DNA of 64,000 bases from Diploptera punctata (GCA_030220185.1 JASPKZ010007541.1:379501-443500); one strand, 5' to 3'. Numbered from the stretch's first letter, positions 33,161-42,924 are shown. Made by a program: numbers and translations. The notes: generated by a model not told the origin, from the sequence alone.

Positions 33161-33320
33161 CACTCTCTCGTCCTCTCTCTGTATGCAAATTCCGAATGAA
33201 TGAAGCAATGAAGGTTATTATGATTAAAATATTTTTGAGAAGAAATACAAACACTGATCGATCCTACTTACCAGACATCGAATACAATGACAAAAACCAT
33301 ATGAAAATACATATTAACTC

Positions 33321-33390
33321 TTGAACCAGGATTTGAACCCGAAACTTCTATCTCCAAACGTTGCGCGATACCTTCGTTGATATCCAGGTT
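33321..33390 (-). tRNA. tRNA-like fragment (SINE head or pseudogene)
   Basis: On the minus strand the B-box GGTTCAAATCC and a T-arm-like TTTCGGGTTCAAATCCTGG are visible, and TATCAACGAAGGTATCGCGC gives a poor A-box. No full cloverleaf by eye. Most likely a decayed SINE head. Confidence 0.35.
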
Positions 33391-33756
33391 CCCAGTGCAA
33401 ACAATTTTTCCTTTTCTTATACACATTATCTATCACAATTGGCAGCGGAACATCACTCTTAGTGCAATATTACGGCTTCTTTAACAATAAAGCATTTTAA
33501 TAAATGTGTGTGGGTGTTTTATGCACTTTTTCAGTTACATGCTGATTGTTTCCCAATGATGATTCAAATTACTTAATATTAATTTCCCTTCAATAGTATA
33601 ACATTTTCTTTTATATGTTCTATTAAGATTTACAGAATTTTATACTGATTATGTTTTCTAATTCAAATTCGTGGTATTCTAAGCATTCGTTTCAGCGCAA
33701 ACACGTTAGATTTCGCTAAGTTGATAATTTAATTAAATGTCATTAAGCGTTAATAG
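33391..33756. other. unassigned stretch
   Basis: Nothing recognised. Confidence 0.3.
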
Positions 33757-34090
33757 TCTACCGCTGTGGTCTCGAGCAGCGGGCCCGGATTCGATCCCGG
33801 TCGGGGCAGTTTTTCTGGGTGAGGTTTTTATCGGGGTTTTTCCTCACCTATAAGACAAATGTCAGGAAACCTTCAAGGCCCAAACGGACCCGAAATCATA
33901 TGGTCGTCATCATCATTATCATCAGCCTTATCATTATCATCATCATTATGATCATCATCCTTCACCGGTGTGGAAAGCAATGGGAAGCTACCACACCTAC
34001 AATTCCCTAGTAAAGCTGCAAGCATAGCATGAAAATACTATGATTGCAGCGAATACCTGCCTTCGGGCAGAATTACTATGGATGGATGGA
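33757..34090 (+). mobile_element. SINE family 1 (copy e)
   Basis: Full length, plus strand. The head lacks about 17 bp between CTCGAG and CAGCGGGCCC, which removes the 5' half of the anticodon arm. B-box GGATTCGATCCC has one change. The tail is ATGGATGGATGG at 34078-34090. Confidence 0.88.
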
Positions 34091-34134
34091 AGCGTTCGGT
34101 TTTATATGCGAGTACTGGTTCCAACACTCTGTTA

Positions 34135-34701
34135 TACAGAACGTTCCGAAACTATTCGTTCAAATTAATATAAGAGATAGAGAACATCAAAACAAAAATA
34201 TTTCGATAAGGAACATACGGTCTCAGAAGTCAACTTGTGATGTTAGAGAACATTTTATTAATGATGCTGACGTAAGCTGTTGTGTCGGCCGAGGTGGCCC
34301 TGTGGCCTTGGCAACCCAGAATCTCCTGACCACACGTGTCTGGATTTATTTCTCTGGGGGCATATGAAGCAGCTAGTATATGAAACCGTTGTGAAAACAG
34401 AAGGAAACCTCGTCGCTAGAATTGTTGTCGCTGCTGGAACCATTGCGGACATGCCATTAATTTTCGAACAAGTACGATAATCAATGATCAGGCGATATAC
34501 TGTGTGCATACAGGCCAATGGTCGTGCATTCGAGCAATTCCTGTGATGCTACTGCTCTAATTAGCATGTTAAACTATATTCTGTGTAAATAGTCCGTTAC
34601 ATACAAGTTGACTTCGGAGACCACGTGTTCCTTATCAAATATATCTGTTTTGATGTTATCTCCTGTATTAATTTGAACGAATAGTTTCGGAACAGCCTGT
34701 A
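34135..34701 (+). mobile_element. internally deleted mariner-like element (4)
   Basis: Body 34137-34699, with TA on both sides. TIRs about 100 bp: left 34137-34240, right 34606-34699, with ends CAGAACGTTCCGAAAC and CAGGCTGTTCCGAAAC. The interior encodes a transposase C-terminus on the plus strand. The SINE copy e ends about 45 bp upstream. Confidence 0.85.
34280..34548 (+). pseudogene. transposase C-terminal remnant (mariner-like)
   Basis: Frame 34280-34480 with a decayed third-Asp region (PESPDHTCLDLFLWGHMK), then QLVYETVVKTEGNLVARI and ADMPLIFEQVR, a TAA stop, and continued homology SMIRRYTVCIQANGRAFEQF to a TGA near 34545. The upstream two catalytic Asp residues are missing. Confidence 0.75.
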
Positions 34702-35239
34702 TTCTGCTTTTAAAATATCATGCAGAAGAAGAGCATATAATTAGATATTGCCGTCGAGGGTTGATTTTATCAACAGAAATCTAACAAGAGGTTGGGTTTT
34801 TCTGAAAAAAAAATGTCTAATGAAAACTCAATCTCGCGTTGGATTTGGAGTGACTATTTAGCGAATAATACAACATCAGAAGCTAAAAATAATTATAATG
34901 TTTAATATTTAGCAAATGTGAGGTTATGTATACCGACCAAATTTCCGGGTGATTTCTAAGCCGGCTGTATAGTTATAAATATCATATATTTACTTTTAAA
35001 TCTCTTTGGGCTTGGGAAAAATCAATAACATATGATTGTATGAGAAATAACTATTAACAATAATGCAAATGTAAATTTTGAAGTTGTTTTCTTTTGGCAT
35101 TTCTTGCTGTACCATATCGATCGTACATTGCTGAATCGATATCCTTCTTAAAGATGTTAATTTGCGAAGATACCTCTCATTACGAGAGGCAATCTTATCA
35201 ACAGGAAGAGGCAAAATTATCGGCCTATGAGTTATATAG
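34702..35239. other. unassigned stretch
   Basis: The frame 35292-34996 (minus, 98 codons) has no recognised motif and overlaps family R at its start. Nothing else is seen. Confidence 0.3.
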
Positions 35240-35920
35240 TCATAAGTAATGCCACGAGTGATTTCCAAATTATCGATAAATTCACGACTCACGAAGTGAG
35301 GAGTGAATTTATCTAGAGAATTTGGAAATCAAGAGTGGCATTTGTTAGGACTATTTAACGAATAAAATAAAGCTGTTTACTCACAAATCATTATTTAACT
35401 ACAGTTATTTAAAAATATTTTTATATTTAAAGTAAACGGTGATGTTTGAAAACTAATGAGAAACGATAGGTAGCCTACGCTTCTACTGCTTCTTTTGTTT
35501 ATCACTGCAACCAGATCATACTATTTATTGCCAAAGGAACGCAATATTGTAAGAATGCTCTCTAGTGGAGAAAAAATGAAACACATCAATCTGTATATTA
35601 ATTCATTTTTGATGTCGTATACATTTAAGAAAGTGCAAACAGTGGTTTCTTTTTTTGGTGGTATAATCAATTGCTACAAATGTTGACATGTAAGCACTAT
35701 TATATACAATCTGGTAGCCGTATTTGTTATAGGCTCAGTCACTGCAAAATAACGGTCAGACCTGTTCAGAATATTAAAAAGGAGGAGCTTTGCTTAATAT
35801 ATGATAATCCTAACGTTGATAATTATTTCGTGAAACACGTCTCTGATTGGTTGTAATACAGAAATCATTGAAACGTGATTGGTCATTGACTCCCATTTGG
35901 GGCATGAGTTAAATAGTCAC
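35240..35920 (+). repeat. family R repeat (copy 2), best preserved
   Basis: Starts CATAAGTAATGCCACGAGTG. The first ~95 bp form an imperfect hairpin, with GCCACGAGTGATTTCC pairing with GGAAATCAAGAGTGGC (35250-35340). Then GGACTATTTAACGAATAAAA, the ATCACTGCAACCAGATCATA block, CTCTAGTGGAGAAAAAATGA, and the end GGGGCATGAGTTAAATAGTC. No open frame with family-wide conservation. Confidence 0.75.
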
Positions 35921-36207
35921 TAACATTAGATATGTTAGTCGCATATGACAGATAGTGACATCTGACATTCCTATTGTCACATCCTACTCTAAATTATAAT
36001 TAAATGTTGTATGAAATTTTGGTATATTAAACGAATACATTATGACATGGGATAAAACATATGTTAAGTGATATCTAAATTTAATATTTCTGGATATGTG
36101 ATTGAAAACCCCCTAGGTAAAATAAAATCAAATTATGTAATTCATGAAGATCTTCTCATAAAAAAAAACTTATGGGAGCCTTAAATCCATTGGAATTACA
36201 TCACGTG
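35921..36207. other. unassigned stretch
   Basis: Nothing recognised. Confidence 0.3.
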
Positions 36208-36563
36208 TTAAAATATAAAATTATGGAATATTCACCTGAAAGTTCTGTCTCCTCAACTTAATTAATTATTTAACTGTAGCGCTTTCGCGACTTGTCCCAT
36301 CATCCGCAGGATTCAAAACTGGTGTTTCACTGAACATCTGGTAGAGGGGGTTACATGTATTGCGTTCGTTTTTTCGTTTATCAGATTGTCGTTGTTGTCA
36401 GCTGCTATCATGATTTCCATCTCTTCGAGTACGTTTATCTTCGCTGGATTATTTTCTCTGTGCATTACTGTTAGGGTGTTTTCAATATTTAACATGCGAT
36501 GTCCTTCATGGATAACGTTTTTTGCATCCTTTCAGGTGAATATTCCATAATTTTATATTTTAA
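36208..36563 (-). mobile_element. Penelope-like element 3' end with inverted terminal copy
   Basis: Two 35-bp arms, 36208-36242 and 36529-36563, are exact reverse complements. Between them the minus strand encodes a Penelope-type C-terminus and then a terminal repeat with CTGCGGATGATGGG..CGCGAAAGCG. Penelope-like elements often have terminal repeats in inverted order beside a 5' truncation, and this fits. Confidence 0.7.
36313..36530 (-). pseudogene. Penelope-like GIY-YIG region C-terminus (fragment)
   Basis: The minus-strand frame reads KDAKNVIHEGHRMLNIENT, LTVMHRENNPAKINVLEEME and INEKTNAI, then a stop. The GH..IENT..LH and LEEMEI..LIN.KT pattern is that of the tail of Penelope-like polyproteins, after the GIY-YIG endonuclease core. 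The frame enters straight from the inverted arm, so the upstream polymerase and GIY-YIG core are missing. Confidence 0.6.
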
Positions 36564-36859
36564 TTTTTATTAATACCTCAACGGAACACACTATGAATCT
36601 TATAAAAGTTGATACATCACGTGTGAATCGCATGATCCAAGAAAAAGTAAACAGAATTGCAAGATACCTGATGAATTAACATAGCAGATACCTATTGAAT
36701 ATATCTAAATATTATTCACTGAGAGTAGTACTTTACATAAACAACCATACAAATTGGATAACTGGAAATGTCAAATCTCTTAAAATGATTTCACACGAGT
36801 AGATTGAAACGTCGACAAATTATAAATATGGATTAAATGTAATATTTGACTGAGAGGGT

Positions 36860-37200
36860 CAAATTGTGAATCTGAACCATCCAGGAACCAACTGAAACAC
36901 TCACACGAAATTTCATCAAAATCGATCAAGTTGTTTTAGGCAGTTTTTAATTTCGATTCCAGGTAAACCTCCACTTCTAATTGACGAACTTCGCTCATTT
37001 TTTAATAGTACCTACCTCGGTTTATGTTAATAGGGTATATTGAGTTTTGTTGTGAAATATCAAAAGTTGTAACTGCTAGAGCTATGTTTAAATTTTCACT
37101 TCAGGTGAACTCCTACACCCAATGGTTTTAGAAGGTCCAATTATGAATCAAAACCATCCAGGGACACACTCAAACACACACTCACAAAAAATAATAAAAG
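36860..37200 (+). repeat. duplicated phrase about 277 bp apart
   Basis: ACCATCCAGGAACCAACTGA near 36886 and ACCATCCAGGGACACACTC near 37154 lie in similar contexts (AATTRTGAATC..AAACACTCACAC). This suggests a diverged tandem duplication or two ends of one repeat, class unknown. Confidence 0.45.
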
Positions 37201-37239
37201 TAAGCCCTTCCGTAGAGTTCAGTGACATACGTACAGAAG

Positions 37240-37660
37240 AATTCTTCTTCTTCTTCCTTCCAAGTATTAGGCCAAGGCCTGTTACGATCCTATAGAAAAT
37301 TTTCCCGTATGGGAAATTCTCATATAAGACTTGAAAGCATAATAATAGTCCCTTCGATTGGTTGCTGGCCAAAGGAAGGCAAGACCAGTGATGGGCTACC
37401 ATCTTATAGCCTCTGGTCAGGCTTTTCTGGAGAAGAAAAGAAAATAAAGGAAAGAAGAAATGGAAAAAGGAAGGACTCCCTAGCCCTCGGATGCCCTAAT
37501 AGCATTGGGGTCGAAAAAACAAGAGTTAACCAAGAGAGGTTAGATAGTAAAAGTTAAAAGAGTGCAAAACACAAGTAAGTGGAAGAAATGTTTTGCACAG
37601 CTTGGGCACCTTGTGGTCGCCATCCACATATCCCCTAGATGAGGACCACTGAGGGCAAAG
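37240..37660 (-). mobile_element. mini-LINE I: leader joined directly to 3' end
   Basis: On the minus strand, 37656-37310 matches the leader of LINE I (17655-17998). It is followed immediately by 37308-37240, matching the LINE I 3' end (GATCGTAACAGGCCTTGGCC, then (GAA)n). All coding sequence is gone. The join lies at GAGAATTTCCC, which is also the point at which the leader meets the polymerase in the longer copy. Confidence 0.8.
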
Positions 37661-37661
37661 G

Positions 37662-38013
37662 ATATATATATATATATATCCATCTGTAGTAATTCTGCCC
37701 GAGGGCAGGTCTTTCACTGCAATCATAGCATTTTCATGCTATGCTTTGCAGCTTTACTAGAGAATTGTAGGTGTGGTAGCTTCCCGTTGCTTTCCACACC
37801 GGTGAAGGATAATAATGACGGCAATAATAAGAACGATGATGATGGCCATATGATTTCGGGGACCGTTTGGGCCTTAAAGTTTTCCTGACATTAGTCTTAG
37901 AGGTAAGGAATAACCCCAATAAAAACCTCACCCAGAAAAACTGCCCCGAACGGGTATCGAACCCGGGCCCGCTGCGTGACAAGGCAGCAGGCTACCTTGA
38001 GACCACAGCGGTT

Positions 38014-38050
<37 letters not shown>
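37662..38050 (-). mobile_element. SINE family 1 (copy f) within a TA microsatellite
   Basis: SINE body 37680-38015, flanked by (TA)n on the left (37662-37679) and right (38019-38050). The SINE apparently inserted into, or duplicated, a TA tract. B-box region ACGGGTATCGAACCCGGG on the plus strand has one change. Confidence 0.88.
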
Positions 38051-38053
<3 letters not shown>

Positions 38054-38175
38054 TATGATAAGAAGAATAAATGCCTGAACGGGATTCGAACCCGGAACTC
38101 TGAGTTTGTACCTCAGCGTGTTATCCATTACACCACCAGGCGAATCCAATTCAAACACTTATCTTTCTTATATAT
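38051..38175 (-). mobile_element. tRNA-like SINE (family 4)
   Basis: Minus strand, 38141-38073: GCCTGGTGGTGTAATGG (A-box like), an anticodon arm CTGAG/CTCAG around loop GTACAAA, T arm CCGGG-TTCGAAT-CCCGT, and a mostly paired acceptor. By position the anticodon would be ACA, which is unusual, so it is more likely a SINE head than a working tRNA. The segment 38051-38080 recurs at 38345-38380, a second fragment. Confidence 0.55.
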
Positions 38176-38342
38176 GTATTATATTCTCCATTATTACTAG
38201 ACGTTGCGAGAACTCGGTCTTCACTGCCTTCTAGAGCAGACTATAACAATTAAGCAAATTAAAGAGAATATTTTTTACTTTATAGCAGTGACGCTTTATC
38301 GATGTTATAATTAAATGTTTAACATTGAGCAATGCAAGCTTA

Positions 38343-38380
38343 ATATGGTATGATAAGAAAAATAAATGCCTGGACGGGAT
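38343..38380 (-). mobile_element. fragment of SINE family 4
   Basis: TATGGTATGATAAGAAAAAT and the following AATGCCTGGACGGGAT match 38049-38085 closely. The copy stops at the B-box and runs into a TA stretch. Confidence 0.6.
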
Positions 38381-38567
38381 ATATATGTACTGTATATTAT
38401 GACATTCCTTTTTATTTTCGTTAGAAGTGTCAAGAGTACACTTTTTTAAGGATAAAGTGCCTACGAAAATTTTTAGACCAGTACACATTATAAATACATA
38501 GCATTAAGTTACATGATCTTGATAATTATGGGAAACCACATGTTATAAAATGTTATATACAAACACG

Positions 38568-39050
38568 AGGAACTGAAAATATATAAAACTATTATTCTAC
38601 CTGTTATATTATATGGATGCGAAACATGGACTCTTACTTGGGAGGAAAGGGGATTACGAGTATTTGAGAATAAAGTACTTAGGAAAAGTGTTGGACCGTA
38701 GAGAGATGAACAGACAGATGAATGGAGAAGACTAAATAACAGTGAACTACATGGTCTTTATAGGAAGCCAGGTATAATATGAACAGTTAAGTTTCATAGA
38801 CTGCGATGGGCAGGACATGTAGCACGAATGGATAATTAAAGACGTGCATGGAAGCTTCTCGTAGGAAAACCAGAAAGGAACCGCCCAGTTGGTAGAAAAA
38901 GAATGAGGTTGGAGAATAACATTAATTATGATTTGAGAGAAGTGGGTTATACAGGGGATGATTGGAAAACATTAGCTCAGGATAGAGATGTATGGAGAGA
39001 TTATGTCCATGGGGCCATGAACCTACAGGTTCGATAGTGCCAGTGAGTTA
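38568..39050 (+). mobile_element. LINE family A tail relic
   Basis: Plus-strand homology from the KIYKTIILPVILYGCETWTL segment to the AAMNLQVR end at about 39036. Stops and an early one-base loss interrupt the frame. The tail GTGAGTTA is barely repeated. It joins a piece of LINE C-like 3' UTR. Confidence 0.8.
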
Positions 39051-39051
39051 T

Positions 39052-39110
39052 AGTGTCGCACGGCAGCAAGTCTTACTCGCTGTTGACAGTCCGTATGAAT
39101 AAAATAATGT
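39052..39110 (-). mobile_element. LINE C-like 3' UTR fragment
   Basis: GTGTCGCACGGCAGCAAGTC and GCTGTTGACAGTCCG match the block near 3355-3395 and 25335-25380. About 55 bp only, diverged. Confidence 0.5.
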
Positions 39111-39347
39111 CAGAATTTTATATGGAAATATTTTCTGACAAGAAATTAAACTACTCTTTGAAATTAGATAAAATTGATTTTATAGTGTTTTGCGAGATTT
39201 ATAATGCTCTGACGGTACCAGCCTCTGGCTTTGTGTAAATCATTTGTTGAGACGATCTTTCACAGTTTCAATGTATATTTTATTTATTTGTTTTAATTTC
39301 CCGCAAGATGTAGGCTATGGATTCGAAACAGTTGGAAATATGTACGC

Positions 39348-39625
39348 ACAAGACCAGGATTTATGTAATAACAGTAAAGTCTCGTAGACTAGAATAGCAG
39401 GACATGTGTACGATTGGGGATGGAAGAGCGGTATTGAATATTCATGTAGGTAAACCAAAAGATAACTGCTCGGTAAGGTATGCCAATAATGAGAGAGGAA
39501 AATAATATTAAGCATTATTTGAGGGATGTGAATTATTCTGCGAATGATTGGAAGTTGTTAGCTGGGGATAGGGATATATGCAGAGCTACCATGAAACTCC
39601 TACTCCATGGTTTCGGTGAGTTAGT
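39348..39625 (+). mobile_element. old LINE family A tail relic
   Basis: Diverged homology to the segments encoding SRRLRWAGHVARM and LREVDYTGNDWKALAQDRD, ending GGTTTCGGTGAGTTAG. No open frame. Confidence 0.6.
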
Positions 39626-39670
39626 TCTGACACAAACTAATCCAATAGTAAAATAGTAGAATGTTCTTGG

Positions 39671-39818
39671 TGACTATTTAACTCATGCTCCAAATGGAAG
39701 TCAATGACCAATCACATTTCAATGATTTTTTATTTACAACCAATCACAGTCGTGTTTCGCCTAAAATTTACCAACTAAAATTTATCATAATAAAGAAAGC
39801 ACCTCATTTTTACTGGCC
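39671..39818 (-). repeat. family R repeat (copy 3, fragment)
   Basis: It starts TGACTATTTAACTCATGCTC, the reverse complement of the family's right end, followed by AATGACCAATCACATTTCAA. Only about 150 bp remain. Confidence 0.65.
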
Positions 39819-39900
39819 ACACTCTATGTGTGTGTATGAGCTACTAACCACACTGTGTTCGTATGAGAGCAACTGACCCCACTATGTTAACAATAAAATT

Positions 39901-40171
39901 TCTATGAGACGTACTGCTGGTTACTCAAGAACAGAGCATAAAAGAAATTTTGAGATTCTCAAAGAATTACAAAGAGAATCAGTCATGGAATATGTACAAA
40001 AGTACAGAAACAACTGGAAATCTCACGTACGAAGAATGAGCAGAACAAGAATAACATGTCAAATCTTAAATTATCAACCACCAGGCAAGAGATCTTTGGG
40101 CGGACCTTTCAAACGTTGGATTGAGACCGTAACAGACCACTAGGTCTGTCACTTTAAAGGAAGAAGAAGAA
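39901..40171 (+). mobile_element. LINE tail with GAA end
   Basis: The open frame 39904-40143 encodes MRRTAGYSRTEHKRNFEI, KYRNNWKSHVRRMSRTR and PGKRSLGGPFKRW, similar to the LINE I tail, then AAAGGAAGAAGAAGAACC. 5'-truncated. It directly abuts a family R copy. Confidence 0.8.
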
Positions 40172-40194
40172 CCAATTTATAGGCTATTAATTTA

Positions 40195-40815
40195 TTTTTT
40201 CGGAAACAACTGAGTAATATCAGTATTTAAAAACAGTATTATTGAACACACAATTATCAAATGTGTAGGTCGAAGAAATCTGTTCATTATTTGCTATATT
40301 CAACGTATTTGTTAGAGAGTCAATAACTGCAAAATAAAGCTCTGAACTGTTCAGAATATTAAAAAAGGTGGAGCTCTCTTTTATTTTGGTAATCAAAATT
40401 CGATAATTATTGGGGTGAAACACGGCTGTGATTAATATATTGACTTAGGCTTTCACGGCCAAAGTTATTATGATGATCTTGTAGGAGATATCCGAGCTGT
40501 TGGCCGTGGTCTTGAGGCTTGTAGTTCCCGACGTTTCGCCAGAGACTGCGCCCGGCATCCGCAAGGGTTGACTTGAGACTGGCAATTTTGTCGCGGATAA
40601 ATGTATAAATAGGGCAGGTAGTCGACAAAATTGCCAGTCTCAAGACAACCCTTGAGGAATCCGGACGCAGTCTCTGGCGAAACGTCGGGGAACTACAAGC
40701 CTCAAGACCACGGCCAACAGCCCGTAAATCTTCCACAAGATCACGACTGTGATTGATGGTAAAACAAAATTCATGGAAGCGTGATTGTCATTGGGGCATG
40801 AGTTAACTAGTCTCG
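40195..40815 (+). repeat. family R repeat (copy 4), split by a Penelope-like insert
   Basis: Left part 40195-40433 and right part 40742-40815 are colinear with the reverse complement of 54544-54860. The insert 40434-40741 carries its own target duplication, so the family R copy predates it. Confidence 0.7.
40421..40754. mobile_element. inverted pair of Penelope-like terminal repeats
   Basis: Arms 40474-40593 and 40623-40743 are about 120-bp inverted repeats around a ~29-bp spacer. Flanking CACGGCTGTGATT (40421-40433) and CACGACTGTGATT (40742-40754) form a 13-bp duplication with one change. Each arm carries the motif series GATGCC, CTCTGGCGAAACGTCGG, GACCACGGCCAAC. The left arm extends further to GGCTTTCACGGCC, the same end as at 14317. 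No coding sequence. Confidence 0.8.
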
Positions 40816-41394
40816 GTAATTTATTGGATGCCTACTTTGAGAGAGAAAGCGTCAAGTTAGAGAAACAGACTTTTATGCTAAAACACCATGTTGCATCATC
40901 ATTCATTATTCATTCTTTGCTAGCTTAATCGCTTGACAGATGAAAGATATCGAGCGTATTCTTTAATCAGGTCTCTTTGTTGAGGTTGATACAAAACGGA
41001 AGCAAATACTTTTTTTATCGCCTTTTAGATGTCGCCTTCAGTGCTAATGATCTCCTTAATCCATCTTCCTTAATTCTCTGACATTTCACGGTTACCACAA
41101 AGTAGATCAGATTATGAGCTCTCAGTTCTTGAGAAAGATTTAATTATACTTAAAATGACAGGGAGTCTATCCTACAATTAAATCTGTTTTTATGTTCCTT
41201 TTTTTTTTAGTTGATAGTTTTTAACTCTCGATCATAAGACAGGCCTACTTTTTTGACCAAAAGGACATGTAGGGTCTTTCCAGATTTTGATCGGATCAGT
41301 GCCGAAGCCACTATAAGACAGTATGAATGTATAAGATAAGACACACTATTGACTCATACATCATACTAAATAATATGGATATTATATTGATTAT
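40816..41394. other. unassigned stretch
   Basis: Nothing recognised. Confidence 0.3.
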
Positions 41395-41525
41395 GAGGAA
41401 GAACAGGTGTTGTTCGGGGACTATTTGAGCCTTGAATTTTCCTCATGTTTGTCTTATAGATGAGAAAAATCCCGAATAAACCTCAGCCAAATAATCTGTC
41501 CCATCTGGAAATCCATCACTGAAGA
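41395..41525 (-). mobile_element. old SINE family 1 fragment
   Basis: Plus-strand matches GGGGACTATTTGAGCCTTGA, TGTCTTATAGATGAGAAAAA and ACCTCAGCCAAATAATCTGT correspond to the conserved body of SINE 1, with about 20 percent change by eye. Head and tail are lost. Confidence 0.65.
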
Positions 41526-41528
41526 TCT

Positions 41529-42289
41529 ATTAGTCCAAAATACGGCTGTAAGATTACTACGTTCATCGAGTGTATGAACAAAATCTATTTTTTTCAAACA
41601 GTTGTGAATGACTGAACACATTTTTGCCGAGTTGCCTATTAAAATTCGGCAGTCAGTATGTTTAATTAAAATACAATTAATTTATTTATTCGAAATAATT
41701 TGATTCACTGGTTATTAAAATAAATTATAATCCAGTTCGGAGAAATCGATGTATAGAGCTTAAAAGTTTTGGTTGCCATTGCAAACTTGGCCGAAAACCT
41801 CCTCGCGGCTACTGCAGGTTGTGTCGCCAATCAGTAATAAAATGGCGACAAGTACGTATATTTTTTTATATTGTTTCAAATTAAGTTCAGTTCATTTAAA
41901 ATGCAGTGATTTGTTTCATATAATGTATATTAACACTAACTTTTCGATATATTTTTGTATATACATTGTACATAGTATACATAAAGGGCAGTGGTTTTAC
42001 TTCCCGCTGCGAGGAGGTCACGGCCAAGTGTGCAAAGGCAACCAAAACTTTTCAAGCTCTATACATCGATTTCTGCGAACTGGATTATAATTTATTTTAA
42101 TAACAAGTGAATCAAATTATTTCGAAGAAATAAATAAATTATACATTAACTAAACATACTGGCGACCAAATTTTAATAGGCAACTCGGCATAAATGTATT
42201 CAGTCATTCACAATTTTATGAAAAAAAAGAAGATTTTGTTCATACACTCGATGAACGTAATAATCTTGCAGCCGGATCTTAGACTACGT
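41529..42289. mobile_element. foldback element with ~280-bp arms around a family D core
   Basis: Arm 41529-41812 pairs with arm 42005-42289, roughly 90 percent identical by eye (for example TTCATCGAGTGTATGAACAA versus TTGTTCATACACTCGATGAA). The 190-bp centre, 41813-42004, is an internal piece of family D (AATCAGTAATAAAATGGCG to GGGCAGTGGTTTTACTTCCC). No open frame. Flanking duplication not identified. Confidence 0.8.
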
Positions 42290-42297
42290 ATATAGGC

Positions 42298-42650
42298 ATC
42301 ATAATCATCATTAGCCCGGGATTAAGCCTGTTGGTGTGTTCTGGTTTCATGAACGCTAGAATTGTTAAAATTGTTAAGACCATCTTCTGTGTGGGCGCCT
42401 AACATTTCTCCTTCCGTGTGGTTTATAATTTAGGAATAAGTTTGGAAATCTTTCTTCTGACATTCTATCTACATGTTCTTTCCAAGTGTTCCTATATATT
42501 ATTATTCGGTCTGTAAGTTTGAAAATATTTAGTTCCTTTCTTATATCATTTCTTTCTTATCCAGCAGAGTATATCCTGCTATATTTCTTAAAAATCTCAT
42601 CTCAGCTGCTTCCAATCTTATCTATAGGCATGTAACCAATATTCAAATAA
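42298..42650 (-). mobile_element. LINE C-terminal relic with GAT tail
   Basis: On the minus strand, RLEAAEMRFLRNIAGYTLLD is readable (about 42610-42555), then decayed sequence, then the GATGATTATGATG end near 42298. It shares its 3' part with 145-211 and 640-1100. Confidence 0.7.
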
Positions 42651-42924
42651 TATTTTAGGTTCACATTTTCACCTATGTATGAGTATTCAAAAAACACCAC
42701 CGAACAAAATAATGCGTTTAATATTCAATACTAAATGATTAATTACTTAAATTATAGGAGGAACATGTATAGGAATAAAAAAGTAATTAATTATATATAT
42801 ATGCCCAGTAGTGATGCTAATTAATTTAACGACGCTCTTCATTTACTCAAGTCAATAACGTCGAATTTCAAACAAATGTGGGTGTCACATTGGAGGTAAT
42901 GAACCCATAAATAAACAGTATGTG

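Noticed and set aside
32962..33324. 120-codon frame
   Set aside because: Crosses the CT microsatellite; no motif outside the repeat.
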